A stretch of 45,218 nt of DNA from Prevotella sp. (GCA_017428055.1 JAFRRN010000070.1:1-45218); one strand, 5' to 3'. Positions 35,102-43,861 are shown, counted from the first letter of the stretch. The notes: a model not told the origin generated them from the sequence alone. A program made the numbers and translations.

Positions 35102-35113
35102 ATATATGTGGTT

Positions 35114-36055
35114 TTATGGGTTGAGGATGATACCCACCACCTCTGTGGCATCCGTGATGTTCACCTTGCCGTCGCCGTTCACGTCGCCCCTGATGGCGGA
35201 ATTGAAGAGTTGGATGGTGGTCGTTGCCACGTCGGAATTCTCATACCCCGTCTTCGAGGCGTAGACATTCACCTTGTAAGCCAACGACAGACTGACCTCA
35301 CTCGTCGCATAACTTCCCCCATCAGCAGGGGCAATCTTGGTGATGAATGTAACTCCCTCCGTATCGCAAGTGTATGACAACTTCCCATTCTCATAGGTGA
35401 TGGTCGGCGTGGCGCACTTGGGCATTGCCAAGATATTGGCAAAGTTGTTCCATGGGGCAGTGGCCTTGTAATCCTCAATGGCACTTGCTGGCACATAGAG
35501 TGTGGAATTATCCGATAGGGAGTTGAAATTGTTGCTGCTCTCACCCTCCACCGTGGGTACCGTTGTGGCAGAGCAATACATGGTAGCGATGGGGCAGTTG
35601 CCAAAGGCATCATCATTCATTGACGTAAGTGACCCTGGCAGATAGACGGTTGACAGAGAAGTACAGTTTTTGAATGTCCTGTAGTCTATATACGACACAC
35701 CCTCCGGGATGACAATTGACTGGAGCGACGGACAATTGTAAAATGCCATCCTGCCAATCGTCTCCACGCTGTTGGCAATCTTCACCTCACTGAGGTTTGT
35801 GCAATTGCGAAAGGTGTAGCTACCGATATTGGTCACACCTTCTCCTATCTCTCCCTTGATGATGCTGCTTGCGTAGGAGTCCCAAGGAGCATAGTTCATG
35901 AAATAATAGTCCGCCATTGCCCCCTTACCGCTAATGGTCAACTTAGAATCTGCCGTCGTGAAAATCCATTGGCAATCGCCAGTATTACCACTCTTGTCTC
36001 CCCATGCCAATATAGGGAGAGCTAAAACAAGGAAAGAAAAAACTGTTCTTTTCAT
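35114..36055 (-). CDS. BspA-like leucine-rich-repeat surface protein
   Basis: A 313-residue exported protein with a signal peptide (to about residue 18), a block of BspA-type leucine-rich repeats (about 60-160, with the words IGSYTFRNCTNL, IGRMAFYNCPSL and IDYRTFKNCTSL), a beta-rich spacer and a single dockerin-like unit at the C-terminus (GDVNGDGKVNITDATEVVGII). BspA-type repeats mediate adhesion in oral and gut anaerobes. It shares the dockerin-like tail with the next gene, suggesting the two act at the same surface site. No promoter was identified. Confidence 0.85.
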   Translation of the reverse strand: MKRTVFSFLVLALPILAWGDKSGNTGDCQWIFTTADSKLTISGKGAMADYYFMNYAPWDSYASSIIKGEIGEGVTNIGSYTFRNCTNLSEVKIANSVETIGRMAFYNCPSLQSIVIPEGVSYIDYRTFKNCTSLSTVYLPGSLTSMNDDAFGNCPIATMYCSATTVPTVEGESSNNFNSLSDNSTLYVPASAIEDYKATAPWNNFANILAMPKCATPTITYENGKLSYTCDTEGVTFITKIAPADGGSYATSEVSLSLAYKVNVYASKTGYENSDVATTTIQLFNSAIRGDVNGDGKVNITDATEVVGIILNP

Positions 36056-36100
36056 CTTTTTCGTTTTATATTGTAATTATATTATTCTCATTTCGTGGGT

Positions 36101-36135
36101 ACGGGCTGGAAGCGCAATCTACTCTCCCAGCCCGT
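36101..36135 (-). terminator. Hairpin after the first W-D peptide gene
   Basis: A 9-base GC-rich stem (36101-36109 with 36127-36135, ACGGGCTGG/CCAGCCCGT) and a 17-base loop, about 30 bases past the peptide stop. Confidence 0.6.
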
Positions 36136-36163
36136 TATCACCTTTATATGATAATCCTTTGGC

Positions 36164-36352
36164 TTAATCATCCCAAACGTTATGATGGGTTTTGTCAGTC
36201 TCTTCGTAGTCGTCATATCTAAAGAAAGAACCATCTTTCGCTCCTTGAAAAGGAACCTCGTCGTCTCCAACAACCCATGGTGAATTTTCCATCAACCTAT
36301 GGCATGATGCCTTCATCATCTTGATTTGAGGACATAAATATAAACGTTTCAT
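36164..36352 (-). CDS. Small acidic peptide ending in NVWDD
   Basis: A 62-residue protein with an N-terminal MKRLYLCPQ start, Cys at position 7, an acidic stretch (YDDYEETD) and the C-terminus HHNVWDD. Its order is: secreted protein gene stop, 17 bases, this ATG, stop, hairpin. The second peptide at 37854-38018 has the same order and a similar N-terminus and W-D end. A longer overlapping frame (36088-36273) lacks these features. Function unknown: it could be a small exported or signalling peptide. Confidence 0.55.
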   Translation of the reverse strand: MKRLYLCPQIKMMKASCHRLMENSPWVVGDDEVPFQGAKDGSFFRYDDYEETDKTHHNVWDD

Positions 36353-36369
36353 TTCAATTGCCCCCTTTC

Positions 36370-37752
36370 TTATTGAATAAATACTTTCTTGCCATTGACA
36401 ATGTAAATACCCTTGGTAAGATTCTCCATTGACACGCGGCGACCTTGTAAGTCGTAAACTACATTCTTCCGTCCATTCATCTCTACTCCCTCGATTGAAT
36501 CTGGGAATCCGCCATCTTCGCTGACAAGTTGACCTTCACTGTCATTGTTGTCTTCAATGCCATTAATAACGATACTAAACCTACTCATATTTTTTGCTGA
36601 TGCAGGGAGGTCGGAAATATCAAGCCATGCTTTGTTGGCAGCCATGTATTTTACGCTACTTGCTAACTTGAAGAAACCAATCTTTCCATTGACAACACCC
36701 AATACGCGCATGGTGGAATTGGTGTTATTTGTAACATCATTGGCATTAAAAGAGCCTGTTCCTGATTTTTTTGTAAAAGTGAGTTTACCATCAGTATTGC
36801 AATAATATGTACCGGCCAGCAAATTAGTACCCTCATAATTCGTCTGGTATGTAGGTGCAGGAGCGGCAGTATTGTCGACACTATAAGCACATACAAGTGG
36901 ATCTCCAGAAGGAATCAATTGGTTGTCGGAAGGAGTATTAGAACTGCATTCCAGTACTACGGGTGTGCCTGCAGGTACTGTTCCGCCAGTGCTTGCAATG
37001 GGGGTAATCGTCACTTGGGCATTCGGAATATCTACATTTGATACTACGTACGCATTTTCGACAGTTCCACCCAATTTATAGGCGAAAGGCACATACATCG
37101 TTGTATAATATTTTCCTCCGTGAGCTACTTTTGGATCAACATGAAGACTTGTAATGGGTTCTATATACCATTTCGCATTATTTGCACTATAACCATCACT
37201 GATGGCAAATGTGCCATTATTGTCAACAAAATAGCGTGTACCCAAATCTGCCGTTCCACTATCATCTTTCAATTGAATTGATGCAACATATAAAGTGTTA
37301 GCCCCACTTCCACTTGCTCTACTTATCGTTGCATACACATTTTGGAAATCGAATCTTGTAGTACCTGGATATTGACCCGTTGTCAATGCTATTAGACTTG
37401 TGCCTTCCCCTTGAAGGTCATATTTACTACCAGAAGATTTATAAAGATAGATTGCTGTTGAAGGATTGGTGCAATTTTCATCTTCAACCAAATGAATGTC
37501 CGTTTGAAGATATAAGCCTGCACATTCTAATGCACGTGCAACCGCTGCATTATAACTCCATAAAAATTGACTTAACCCTCCTCCAGCTGTACTTATAATC
37601 GTCGTGTAATTAAAAATATGGTTGGCAAAATTGACATAATGGGTGTCGTTAGCCGCATTTCGCAACCTATAATATCCTGTTCCATTTAGTTGCGCCATCA
37701 TCTGTGTAGCGCAACAAAAGGCAAGAGCTATAATAAGAGTAGTTTTCTTCAT
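36370..37752 (-). CDS. Secreted protein with N-terminal YYRLRN module and NGKKV tail
   Basis: A 460-residue exported protein: signal peptide to about residue 21 (CCATQMMAQ), then GYYRLRNAANDTHYVNFANH, a middle beta-rich part, and a C-terminus YDLQGRRVSMENLTKGIYIVNGKKVFIQ whose motif is shared with two other proteins here. The N-terminal module resembles the one at the start of the protein at 38038-39786, and a GKYYLYN variant occurs in the large repeat protein, so these may be ligand-binding beta-trefoil-like modules (inference). The ATG at 37752 starts the signal peptide, rather than 37818. Function unknown. Confidence 0.65.
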   Translation of the reverse strand: MKKTTLIIALAFCCATQMMAQLNGTGYYRLRNAANDTHYVNFANHIFNYTTIISTAGGGLSQFLWSYNAAVARALECAGLYLQTDIHLVEDENCTNPSTAIYLYKSSGSKYDLQGEGTSLIALTTGQYPGTTRFDFQNVYATISRASGSGANTLYVASIQLKDDSGTADLGTRYFVDNNGTFAISDGYSANNAKWYIEPITSLHVDPKVAHGGKYYTTMYVPFAYKLGGTVENAYVVSNVDIPNAQVTITPIASTGGTVPAGTPVVLECSSNTPSDNQLIPSGDPLVCAYSVDNTAAPAPTYQTNYEGTNLLAGTYYCNTDGKLTFTKKSGTGSFNANDVTNNTNSTMRVLGVVNGKIGFFKLASSVKYMAANKAWLDISDLPASAKNMSRFSIVINGIEDNNDSEGQLVSEDGGFPDSIEGVEMNGRKNVVYDLQGRRVSMENLTKGIYIVNGKKVFIQ

Positions 37753-37808
37753 GATTTCTCCATTTTTAATGTTTGTAATATTACATTTCACACAATACAA
37801 CATAATAG

Positions 37809-37838
37809 GGGGCGGCATTCCCCTTGGGATACCGCCCC
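37809..37838 (-). terminator. Hairpin after the second W-D peptide gene
   Basis: A 7-base GC stem (GGGGCGG/CCGCCCC at 37809-37815 and 37832-37838) with additional inner pairing follows the peptide stop by 16 bases. No U-tract is visible. Confidence 0.5.
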
Positions 37839-37853
37839 AGTTTTGTTACTCCA

Positions 37854-38018
37854 TTACAAATCCCACATGTTGTCTTTCGGCTTCGAGTTGGGGTCTTCTA
37901 CCCAATTATCATCGTTTCCAACGATAAATCCATCTGGTGTGGTGCTACCTTCGAGTAAACTACTTTTTTCCACGATTTCGATTTTGTTGCAACGTGGGAT
38001 GACATACTTCTTTTCCAT
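37854..38018 (-). CDS. Small acidic peptide ending in NMWDL
   Basis: A 54-residue protein, MEKKYVIPRCNKIEIVEKSS at the N-terminus, Cys10, an acidic middle (GNDDNWVEDPN) and the C-terminus DNMWDL. It starts 19 bases after the stop of the 582-residue secreted protein and is followed by a hairpin. The layout and ends match the peptide at 36164-36352. Low-complexity composition alone cannot prove translation, but two independent copies of the same order make a real gene likely. Function unknown. Confidence 0.6.
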   Translation of the reverse strand: MEKKYVIPRCNKIEIVEKSSLLEGSTTPDGFIVGNDDNWVEDPNSKPKDNMWDL

Positions 38019-38037
38019 AATGATTCGATTTTAATGA

Positions 38038-39786
38038 TTATTTGTTAAACATGACTTTCTTTCCATTCACGATGACGATGCCGTTGAAAGGATTGTTCAC
38101 CTTGCGACCTTGCAGGTCGAACACAGTCTCATTGGCAATGGCTTCGTTGTTCACTTCCTTGATGCCCGTGGCTTCTCCGTCAAACGACAAGATGGAAGCA
38201 CCCTTGGCAGCATACTCATATTCCGGGGCATACAAGAATGCCTTGTTGCCAGGCAGGGTTCCCTTATATTTGAAGAATCCCAACAAGCCAGCATTGCTGC
38301 CTGCATAACCAATATTGAACACCTGTACTTTACCTTCCAACGTGAATTCTGTTCCCATAGCGTCTTCCAACTCGGAAGCTGAAAGGGTGAAGAAAAACTT
38401 GTTGTTCACCGTGCCGGCGGTCTTCAAGGTCAGATATTTATACTCTCGAAGGGCATTAACATAGCCAGATGCCAATCCATAGGCGGTGGAAATCATGTCG
38501 TTTACGATTCCATATTCCTTGATCAGAAAATCATTGCCCACCAACAGGTTCGTTCCGCTATAGGCTCTGATACCATCTGTTGGGGTCAACTGCAATGCTG
38601 TAGTATTTCCCTCGATGAGTACAGGAGTCTGTGCGGGTACCTTGTTGCCGATTTCCGCTGTGATGGCATATCCGTCAGTTGTGATTTCAGAGATGGCGTA
38701 AGCAGTACAATTGGCGGGAAGGGTGTAGCCGAAATCGGTGTACATCGTGCCATAATACATCTCGTCTTGTGTCAATGCAGAATTCAGGTTGAGAACAAAG
38801 GTGTTGCCCACTTCCTCCAATGTCCAGAATGTCCTTGCCTCATTGTTCTTGATGTCTTTGTTGCCCTCGCTAATGAAGGTGAAGTCATTGCCATCTGCCA
38901 CCACGTAATACTTGAAGTCAGGACGGATTTGGTTGACAACCTTCTTTGCCAATCCCCAATATTTCATGTAATCAGCAAATCTCGGATCGGTGGAATATGT
39001 TGCAAATGTCTGCGAGGTCTCCACGGCATTGAGGTAGTGGATGGCTGTGGTCTGTGCGAACAGCCAGATGTTGGCTTCATTGGTAAGAACCTCCTGATAG
39101 AATGCCAACTTGGAGGCATCATCAACAGGCTCAATCAAAGTGCCGCCCATTTCTTGCCAGATAGTGTGTACGTTGAACTCCCACTTAGCTGGGATTGTTG
39201 TCATGTTGCTGCCTTTTACCTTGTTGATCACCTTCAAGAGAATCTTGTTGATGGTCTCTTCCAATCCCGGTTCCATCAGCTTGCTGTCCACCTTTGCCTT
39301 GTTCTCCAAGTAGAATTCCTTCACGGGTGTCATGCTTGGGGTCTTGGCATAGATGCGGTAGCCCATGTCTGTCTCCTCAATATAGAAGCTGGGGTCGATG
39401 TTTTCATTGAACTTCTGCATGATAGCATCCACGCCAGTCGTTCCGAGTAGGTAGTCGTCTCCAGAACCTTCAACGGCGAGCTTTGCCACCACGAGTTCCA
39501 CTATCTCAGGGATGTACTTCATGGCGCGTCCGATGGCGTTGGGTACGTCAACAGCTTGTGAGCGCAGTTCCGTCACCTTGCCGTTGTCTTCTGTGGCAAC
39601 CTTAATCACGCAGCCAGGCAGCGTGGTCGGGTCTGTTGCGTCTGGGGCAGCATGGATGCGGCCCTTCACTTGAACATAATTGTTCGATGCGTTGTTCTTG
39701 ATGTAATAGTATCCATCAAGAGCTTGTGCTTGCATCCCTAATACTCCGAAAAGGGCCAAGACCAAAGAAAGTGAAAATTTCCTCAT
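38038..39786 (-). CDS. Secreted protein with YYYIKN module and NGKKV tail
   Basis: A 582-residue exported protein: signal peptide to about residue 20 (GVLGMQAQA), then DGYYYIKNNASNNYVQVKGR, a long helical-and-beta middle, and the C-terminus FDLQGRKVNNPFNGIVIVNGKKVMFNK. The N-terminal module and tail match the protein at 36370-37752, pointing to paralogy. It has a perfect promoter (39847-39877). Function unknown; a surface or secreted binding protein is inferred. Confidence 0.65.
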   Translation of the reverse strand: MRKFSLSLVLALFGVLGMQAQALDGYYYIKNNASNNYVQVKGRIHAAPDATDPTTLPGCVIKVATEDNGKVTELRSQAVDVPNAIGRAMKYIPEIVELVVAKLAVEGSGDDYLLGTTGVDAIMQKFNENIDPSFYIEETDMGYRIYAKTPSMTPVKEFYLENKAKVDSKLMEPGLEETINKILLKVINKVKGSNMTTIPAKWEFNVHTIWQEMGGTLIEPVDDASKLAFYQEVLTNEANIWLFAQTTAIHYLNAVETSQTFATYSTDPRFADYMKYWGLAKKVVNQIRPDFKYYVVADGNDFTFISEGNKDIKNNEARTFWTLEEVGNTFVLNLNSALTQDEMYYGTMYTDFGYTLPANCTAYAISEITTDGYAITAEIGNKVPAQTPVLIEGNTTALQLTPTDGIRAYSGTNLLVGNDFLIKEYGIVNDMISTAYGLASGYVNALREYKYLTLKTAGTVNNKFFFTLSASELEDAMGTEFTLEGKVQVFNIGYAGSNAGLLGFFKYKGTLPGNKAFLYAPEYEYAAKGASILSFDGEATGIKEVNNEAIANETVFDLQGRKVNNPFNGIVIVNGKKVMFNK

Positions 39787-39846
39787 AAGTTTTTAGTTTT
39801 AAAAGGTTGATTAAAAAAGGTACGTTTAATGTCGTTAATATGTTTG

Positions 39847-39877
39847 CAAATATATAAAATGTTTGCAGATATTCAAA
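39847..39877 (-). promoter_or_regulatory. Perfect-consensus promoter of the 582-residue protein
   Basis: Minus-strand TTTG (39874-39877), 19 bases, TATATTTG (39847-39854) matches the Bacteroidetes consensus exactly. The ATG follows after about 60 bases. Confidence 0.85.
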
Positions 39878-39997
39878 GCTACCCCCCCAGAAATTAACAT
39901 CAATTAACACGCAATGGCATCATTAACTCAATCTTTCCTAACAGAATAGTGGTATAAAGTTACACATATTATTATTTATATGTGCCATCCCCCTTTC

Positions 39998-40058
39998 GTC
40001 CAAGCCCTTTGGACAGGCCGTCCAAGCCTTTTGGACGACCCGTCCAAAGGGCTTGGAC
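39998..40058. repeat. Three 17-base palindromic units at 22-base spacing
   Basis: Units GTCCAAGCCCTTTGGAC (39998-40014), GTCCAAGCCTTTTGGAC (40020-40036) and GTCCAAAGGGCTTGGAC (40042-40058) start exactly 22 bases apart. The third is the exact reverse complement of the first, and the middle one differs by one base. All begin GTCCAA and end TTGGAC. It could be a transcription-factor operator array near two helical turns (21 bases), a hairpin, or an intergenic repeat family. Confidence 0.8.
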
Positions 40059-40204
40059 TATCCTTGAACGACACATCCATCAACTGGGAGGCACCGTCAA
40101 CAATGTCCTCATGGCATCGTTTGTGTCCGATTATACATTTTTCTTCATTTTTGCCATTATTCCTAACTAATTTCAATAAATATCGCAAAAAATCTTTCTT
40201 TTTG

Positions 40205-40235
40205 TTTGTAATTTCGGAAAAATGCTTTACCTTTG
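40205..40235 (+). promoter_or_regulatory. Perfect-consensus gdhA promoter
   Basis: TTTG (40205-40208), 19 bases, TACCTTTG (40228-40235), an exact match. It gives a leader of about 50 bases before the gdhA ATG. Confidence 0.88.
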
Positions 40236-40291
40236 CAGCCGAAAATAGCAAACACATTTCATTTAACTAAATCAATAAAAGTAAAAAGATT

Positions 40292-41626
40292 ATGAATGCA
40301 GCTAAAGTTGTTGAGAATCTAAAGCAGAGATTCCCCAATGAACCGGAGTACATCCAGGCAGTGAGTCAAGTATTAGGCACCATCGAAGAGGAGTACAACA
40401 AGCACCCCGAATTTGAGAAAGCCAATCTTATCGAGCGCCTTTGCATTCCAGACCGTCTGGTAGAGTTCCGCGTGACTTGGACAGACGACAAGGGTAACGT
40501 ACAGACAAACATGGGATACCGCATCCAGCACAACAACGTGATTGGCCCGTACAAGGGAGGTATCCGTTTCCACGCATCCGTCAACCTCTCCATCTTGAAG
40601 TTCCTCGCCTTCGAGCAGACGTTCAAGAACTCGCTGACGACACTTCCCATGGGTGGTGCCAAGGGCGGTTCCGACTTCTCGCCCCGCGGCAAGTCGAATG
40701 CCGAGGTGATGCGTTTCTGCCAGGCATTCATGAGTGAGCTCTATCGCCATATCGGTCCCGACGAGGACGTTCCCGCTGGCGACATCGGCGTGGGCGGTCG
40801 TGAGGTGGCCTATATGTTCGGTATGTATAAGAAGTTGACCCACCAGTTCCAAGGTGTCCTCACGGGCAAGGGCTTGGAGTTTGGCGGTTCGCTCATCCGT
40901 CCCGAGGCAACGGGTTACGGCAACGTGTATTTCCTGCAGAACATGCTTGCCACCAAGGGCATTGACATCAAGGGCAAGACAGTCCTCGTATCAGGTGCCG
41001 GCAACGTGGCACAATATACCATCGAGAAGCTGATTGAGCTGGGTGCGAAACCCGTGACATGCTCCGACTCCGACGGTTACATCTATGACCCGGACGGCAT
41101 CGACCGCGAGAAGCTCGATTATATCATGGAACTGAAGAACGTAGAGCGCGGTCGTATCAGCGAGTATGCCGAGAAGTATGGCGTGAAATACGTGGCTGGA
41201 CAGAAGCCTTGGTTTGAGAAAGCCGACATCGCCCTGCCCTCCGCCACGCAGAACGAGATCAACGAGGAGGCTGCCAAGGCTCTCGTCGCCAACGGCGTGA
41301 TTGCCGTGAGCGAAGGTGCCAACATGCCTACCACCCCCGAGGCCATCAAGGTATTCCAGGATGCCAAGATCCTTTACTCCCCCGGAAAGGCTGCCAATGC
41401 CGGCGGTGTTGCTGTTTCGGGTCTTGAGATGAGCCAAAACTCCGAGCGTCTGCGCTGGAGTCGCGAGGAGGTAGACCAGAAGCTCCACGACATCATGAAC
41501 GACATCCACGCCAACTGTGTGAAGTATGGCACGGAGGCTGATGGATATATTAACTATGTGAAGGGTGCTAACGTCGCTGGTTTCTTGAAGGTGGCAAAGG
41601 CCATGATGGCACAGGGTATCGTCTAA
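40292..41626 (+). CDS. gdhA: NADP-type glutamate dehydrogenase
   Basis: A 444-residue cytoplasmic enzyme, the hexameric class, which makes glutamate from 2-oxoglutarate and ammonia with NAD(P)H. The catalytic lysine lies in PMGGAKGGSDF (about residue 127), the substrate pocket in YKGGIRFH, and the Rossmann nucleotide site in VSGAGNVAQYTIEKLIELG. Length and motifs match the family. The palindromic array upstream and the Lrp-type regulator downstream on the opposite strand suggest nitrogen-linked control. Confidence 0.97.
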   Translation: MNAAKVVENLKQRFPNEPEYIQAVSQVLGTIEEEYNKHPEFEKANLIERLCIPDRLVEFRVTWTDDKGNVQTNMGYRIQHNNVIGPYKGGIRFHASVNLSILKFLAFEQTFKNSLTTLPMGGAKGGSDFSPRGKSNAEVMRFCQAFMSELYRHIGPDEDVPAGDIGVGGREVAYMFGMYKKLTHQFQGVLTGKGLEFGGSLIRPEATGYGNVYFLQNMLATKGIDIKGKTVLVSGAGNVAQYTIEKLIELGAKPVTCSDSDGYIYDPDGIDREKLDYIMELKNVERGRISEYAEKYGVKYVAGQKPWFEKADIALPSATQNEINEEAAKALVANGVIAVSEGANMPTTPEAIKVFQDAKILYSPGKAANAGGVAVSGLEMSQNSERLRWSREEVDQKLHDIMNDIHANCVKYGTEADGYINYVKGANVAGFLKVAKAMMAQGIV

Positions 41627-41684
41627 GGACGGTACCTTCCCCATAAGGAATAGTCATTGCATAGCTATAGTTTTATAATTGACC

Positions 41685-41720
41685 CTGCGGCAGAAACAGC
41701 TTGTTTCTGCCGCAGTCTTT
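41685..41720 (+). terminator. Intrinsic terminator of gdhA
   Basis: A perfect 14-base stem (41685-41698 with 41702-41715), 3-base loop and TCTTT tail, 58 bases after the gdhA stop. Confidence 0.9.
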
Positions 41721-41802
41721 CTATTCATCATCATTTTTGGCTACATGGATGAGTGCTATCGATATTATCATCCGATAGGCACGTTTCATGAAAAACATGT
41801 GG

Positions 41803-42285
41803 TTATTCTTTCTTCACTTGCTGTAGGTCGTAAATTGGAAGCTGGCGATTGATGACGGCGTTGAAAGCGACGATGGTCTCTGTCCGTGCCAACCCCAACG
41901 GCTGCAACTTGTCGTGGATGATGTTGAGAAGATGATGGTTGTTGAAAGCATAAATCTTGATGAACATGTCGTAGCCACCCGTCGTGTAATGGCATTCCAC
42001 CACCTCGGGGATTTTCTTCAGCTCCTCTACCACATGGTCGAAATTCTCAGGGTCTTTCAGGTAAAGGCCGATGTACGCACATGTCTCATACCCAATCTTC
42101 TCTGGGTCAATGATGTATTGCGAGCCTTTCAACACACCACAATTGGTAAGTTTCTGAATACGTTGGTGGACTGCGGCGCCGCTGACATTACAAGCCCGTG
42201 CCACTTCAAGGAAAGGAACTCGCGCATTCTCTGCAATCATCTGAAGGATCTTTCGATCCAAAGAGTCTAATTGATATTCTGCCAT
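41803..42285 (-). CDS. Lrp/AsnC family transcriptional regulator
   Basis: A 160-residue regulator: an N-terminal helix-turn-helix (LDRKILQMIAENARVPFLEVARACNVSGAAVHQRIQKL, here cited by ILQMIAEN and VSGAAVHQRI) and a C-terminal RAM/AsnC ligand domain (ECHYTTGGYDMFIKIYAF). Such regulators sense amino acids and often control amino-acid genes. The ATG at 42285 is used (MAEYQLDSLD) because the promoter -7 box at 42304-42311 would otherwise overlap the start. The neighbouring gdhA is a plausible target (inference). Confidence 0.9.
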   Translation of the reverse strand: MAEYQLDSLDRKILQMIAENARVPFLEVARACNVSGAAVHQRIQKLTNCGVLKGSQYIIDPEKIGYETCAYIGLYLKDPENFDHVVEELKKIPEVVECHYTTGGYDMFIKIYAFNNHHLLNIIHDKLQPLGLARTETIVAFNAVINRQLPIYDLQQVKKE

Positions 42286-42303
42286 AATTGTCTTGTTTTG
42301 ATG

Positions 42304-42311
42304 CAAAGATA
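42304..42311 (-). promoter_or_regulatory. Promoter -7 box of the Lrp regulator
   Basis: Minus-strand TATCTTTG, a full match, 19 bases before the ATG at 42285. Confidence 0.6.
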
Positions 42312-42363
42312 CGGAAAAATATACATTTAAAATACAAAAAACATCGAAAAAGGATTGAACATA

Positions 42364-42831
42364 TCACTTTTTCATCGCTTTTCGCTCTGCCGAATAACTA
42401 ATCCTGTATGCTTTCGCTTCACGTAAAGCTTGTTTTACCTGTGTCACGATGAGCATGGGGACATCGCGGTCTGCCTTGATGGAAACCGTCGCAAGGGACA
42501 ACGCCTCTGGCGGTAGGTCTTCACGGATTGCCTTCATATAGGAAGGGATTTGGCTGATGTCCATGATTTCATTACCTACCTGTACATAATAGCTGGCTTG
42601 GGGAGTCTTCCCTCCCACTCGCTTCCCGATGTAAATGTTAGTGACCGCCGACTTCTTGGTAAGGCGTGACAACTCCGTGCCTTGCGGCACTTGGTATTTC
42701 ACCTTGACATTTTCATTCCGCATGTGTGTCACTATCATGAAGAAAAACAATACGGTGAAAATCAAGTCGGGTAATGAAGCGGTGTTCAATACTGGCATGG
42801 AACGGCGTTTGCGCTTTCGGAACTCAATCAT
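42364..42831 (-). CDS. ExbD/TolR-family transport protein, second copy
   Basis: A 155-residue membrane protein: short positively charged N-terminus (EFRKRKRRSM), one membrane helix (about 20-42), then a periplasmic domain. The helix has the conserved channel Asp (NTASLPDLIF). ATG 42831 starts inside the end of the previous exbD gene (8-base overlap), so the two are translationally coupled. It pairs with the ExbB-like protein to use the proton gradient, presumably for a TonB-type outer-membrane step; no TonB gene is in the operon. Confidence 0.85.
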   Translation of the reverse strand: MIEFRKRKRRSMPVLNTASLPDLIFTVLFFFMIVTHMRNENVKVKYQVPQGTELSRLTKKSAVTNIYIGKRVGGKTPQASYYVQVGNEIMDISQIPSYMKAIREDLPPEALSLATVSIKADRDVPMLIVTQVKQALREAKAYRISYSAERKAMKK

Positions 42832-43357
42832 TGTCAAGCCCCTCCCCTGGCTTGGGATAGACTTCCGCAATGTGTTGGGGTATTTGCTCCAAGACGTTTT
42901 GGCGTTGTTCGTTGTTTAGCTCTTGTAACTTCTTCCCATATTTTTTCATGGAATAAGCATCGCGCATGTTCTTATATGCCAACATCATCTCGTGTTGCAC
43001 ATGAAAATATGTGTCGTAAAGGGCGGCAGGATGAGATTCTAAAGAGACCAGGTGATTGGCACCCACACGGGCAATGAACCGTTGAAGGGCAGGGCGTAAT
43101 TGAGAGATGTCAGTGGGAACACCATCGATTAGCAATACGTTGTCGGCAGTGATGGCCAACTGCATGAGTTGGTTCTTGTCGACGAGGGTCGTTTCTTGGA
43201 TGCTCTCTTTGTCTTTCGACGGCAACTGCCGCAACAGCCCTTGGTCAATATCCATGGAGGAAACCACTAAGAAGAATATCAACAGCATGAATGAAATATC
43301 CGCCGTAGAGGTGGTATTCAACATAGGCATTCCCCTTTTCTCCCTCTTCCTAAACAT
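42824..43357 (-). CDS. ExbD/TolR-family transport protein, first copy
   Basis: A 177-residue membrane protein with a charged N-terminus (MFRKREKRGM), one membrane helix carrying the channel Asp (STADISFMLL) and a periplasmic domain. It follows the four-helix protein gene after 12 bases. Two ExbD paralogs per ExbB are common in Bacteroidetes, where the channel may be asymmetric. Confidence 0.88.
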   Translation of the reverse strand: MFRKREKRGMPMLNTTSTADISFMLLIFFLVVSSMDIDQGLLRQLPSKDKESIQETTLVDKNQLMQLAITADNVLLIDGVPTDISQLRPALQRFIARVGANHLVSLESHPAALYDTYFHVQHEMMLAYKNMRDAYSMKKYGKKLQELNNEQRQNVLEQIPQHIAEVYPKPGEGLDND

Positions 43358-43369
43358 GTCTGCTGGGTA

Positions 43370-43858
43370 TTAAGAACGGTTTTTGCGCAGATAGCGCGAC
43401 GCACTAACCACCAATACGATGATGGCGACGCATATCAATATCATGCCGGTATAGATGAACATGTCTGCCATCCGCAGCCAAACGGAATGCGAATACTCCT
43501 CTCCATTGACCTGGATGGGATGGGGGTTGCCCAAAATGAAAGTGATTAACAGCAGAAGAAACGTTCCGCCTCCAACAAGACAGGCGTTCCGCCTGACGGC
43601 GATATGATTGAAAGAGCCATTGTCTTTCCCCCTCTTTCTCCATGACAAAAGCATCGAACACAATGCAAAAGCCAATCCGCAAACGACCATTATCCCCATT
43701 AGGAGCAATACCACGTCGGTCAAGAGAGGGTCGTTGAAATCGGGGTTGTCGGTAAAAGGTCGGTCAAAACCATAAAGAAAGAATAGGAAAAAGACCACAA
43801 AGATGACTGCGACCAAGCCATATAGCACTCGTTTGGATATTTTCTCCGCCTCAACCAT
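43370..43858 (-). CDS. Four-helix membrane protein of the Exb operon
   Basis: A 162-residue protein with four predicted membrane helices (about 10-30, 46-68, 92-110 and 132-152). It does not look like ExbB, ExbD or TonB. It starts 3 bases after the ExbB-like gene and sits before the ExbD genes, so it is probably part of the same complex. Function unknown. Confidence 0.6.
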   Translation of the reverse strand: MVEAEKISKRVLYGLVAVIFVVFFLFFLYGFDRPFTDNPDFNDPLLTDVVLLLMGIMVVCGLAFALCSMLLSWRKRGKDNGSFNHIAVRRNACLVGGGTFLLLLITFILGNPHPIQVNGEEYSHSVWLRMADMFIYTGMILICVAIIVLVVSASRYLRKNRS

Positions 43859-43861
43859 GCC

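Larger units (their letters stand above)
39787..40291. other. 505-base intergenic region before gdhA
   Basis: No gene is visible. It holds the two divergent promoters (39847-39877 minus, 40205-40235 plus) and the palindromic array at 39998-40058. Confidence 0.6.

Noticed and set aside
36088-36273. 61-codon frame overlapping the first W-D peptide
   Set aside because: It overlaps the hairpin and lacks the N-terminus and C-terminal pattern shared with the second peptide.
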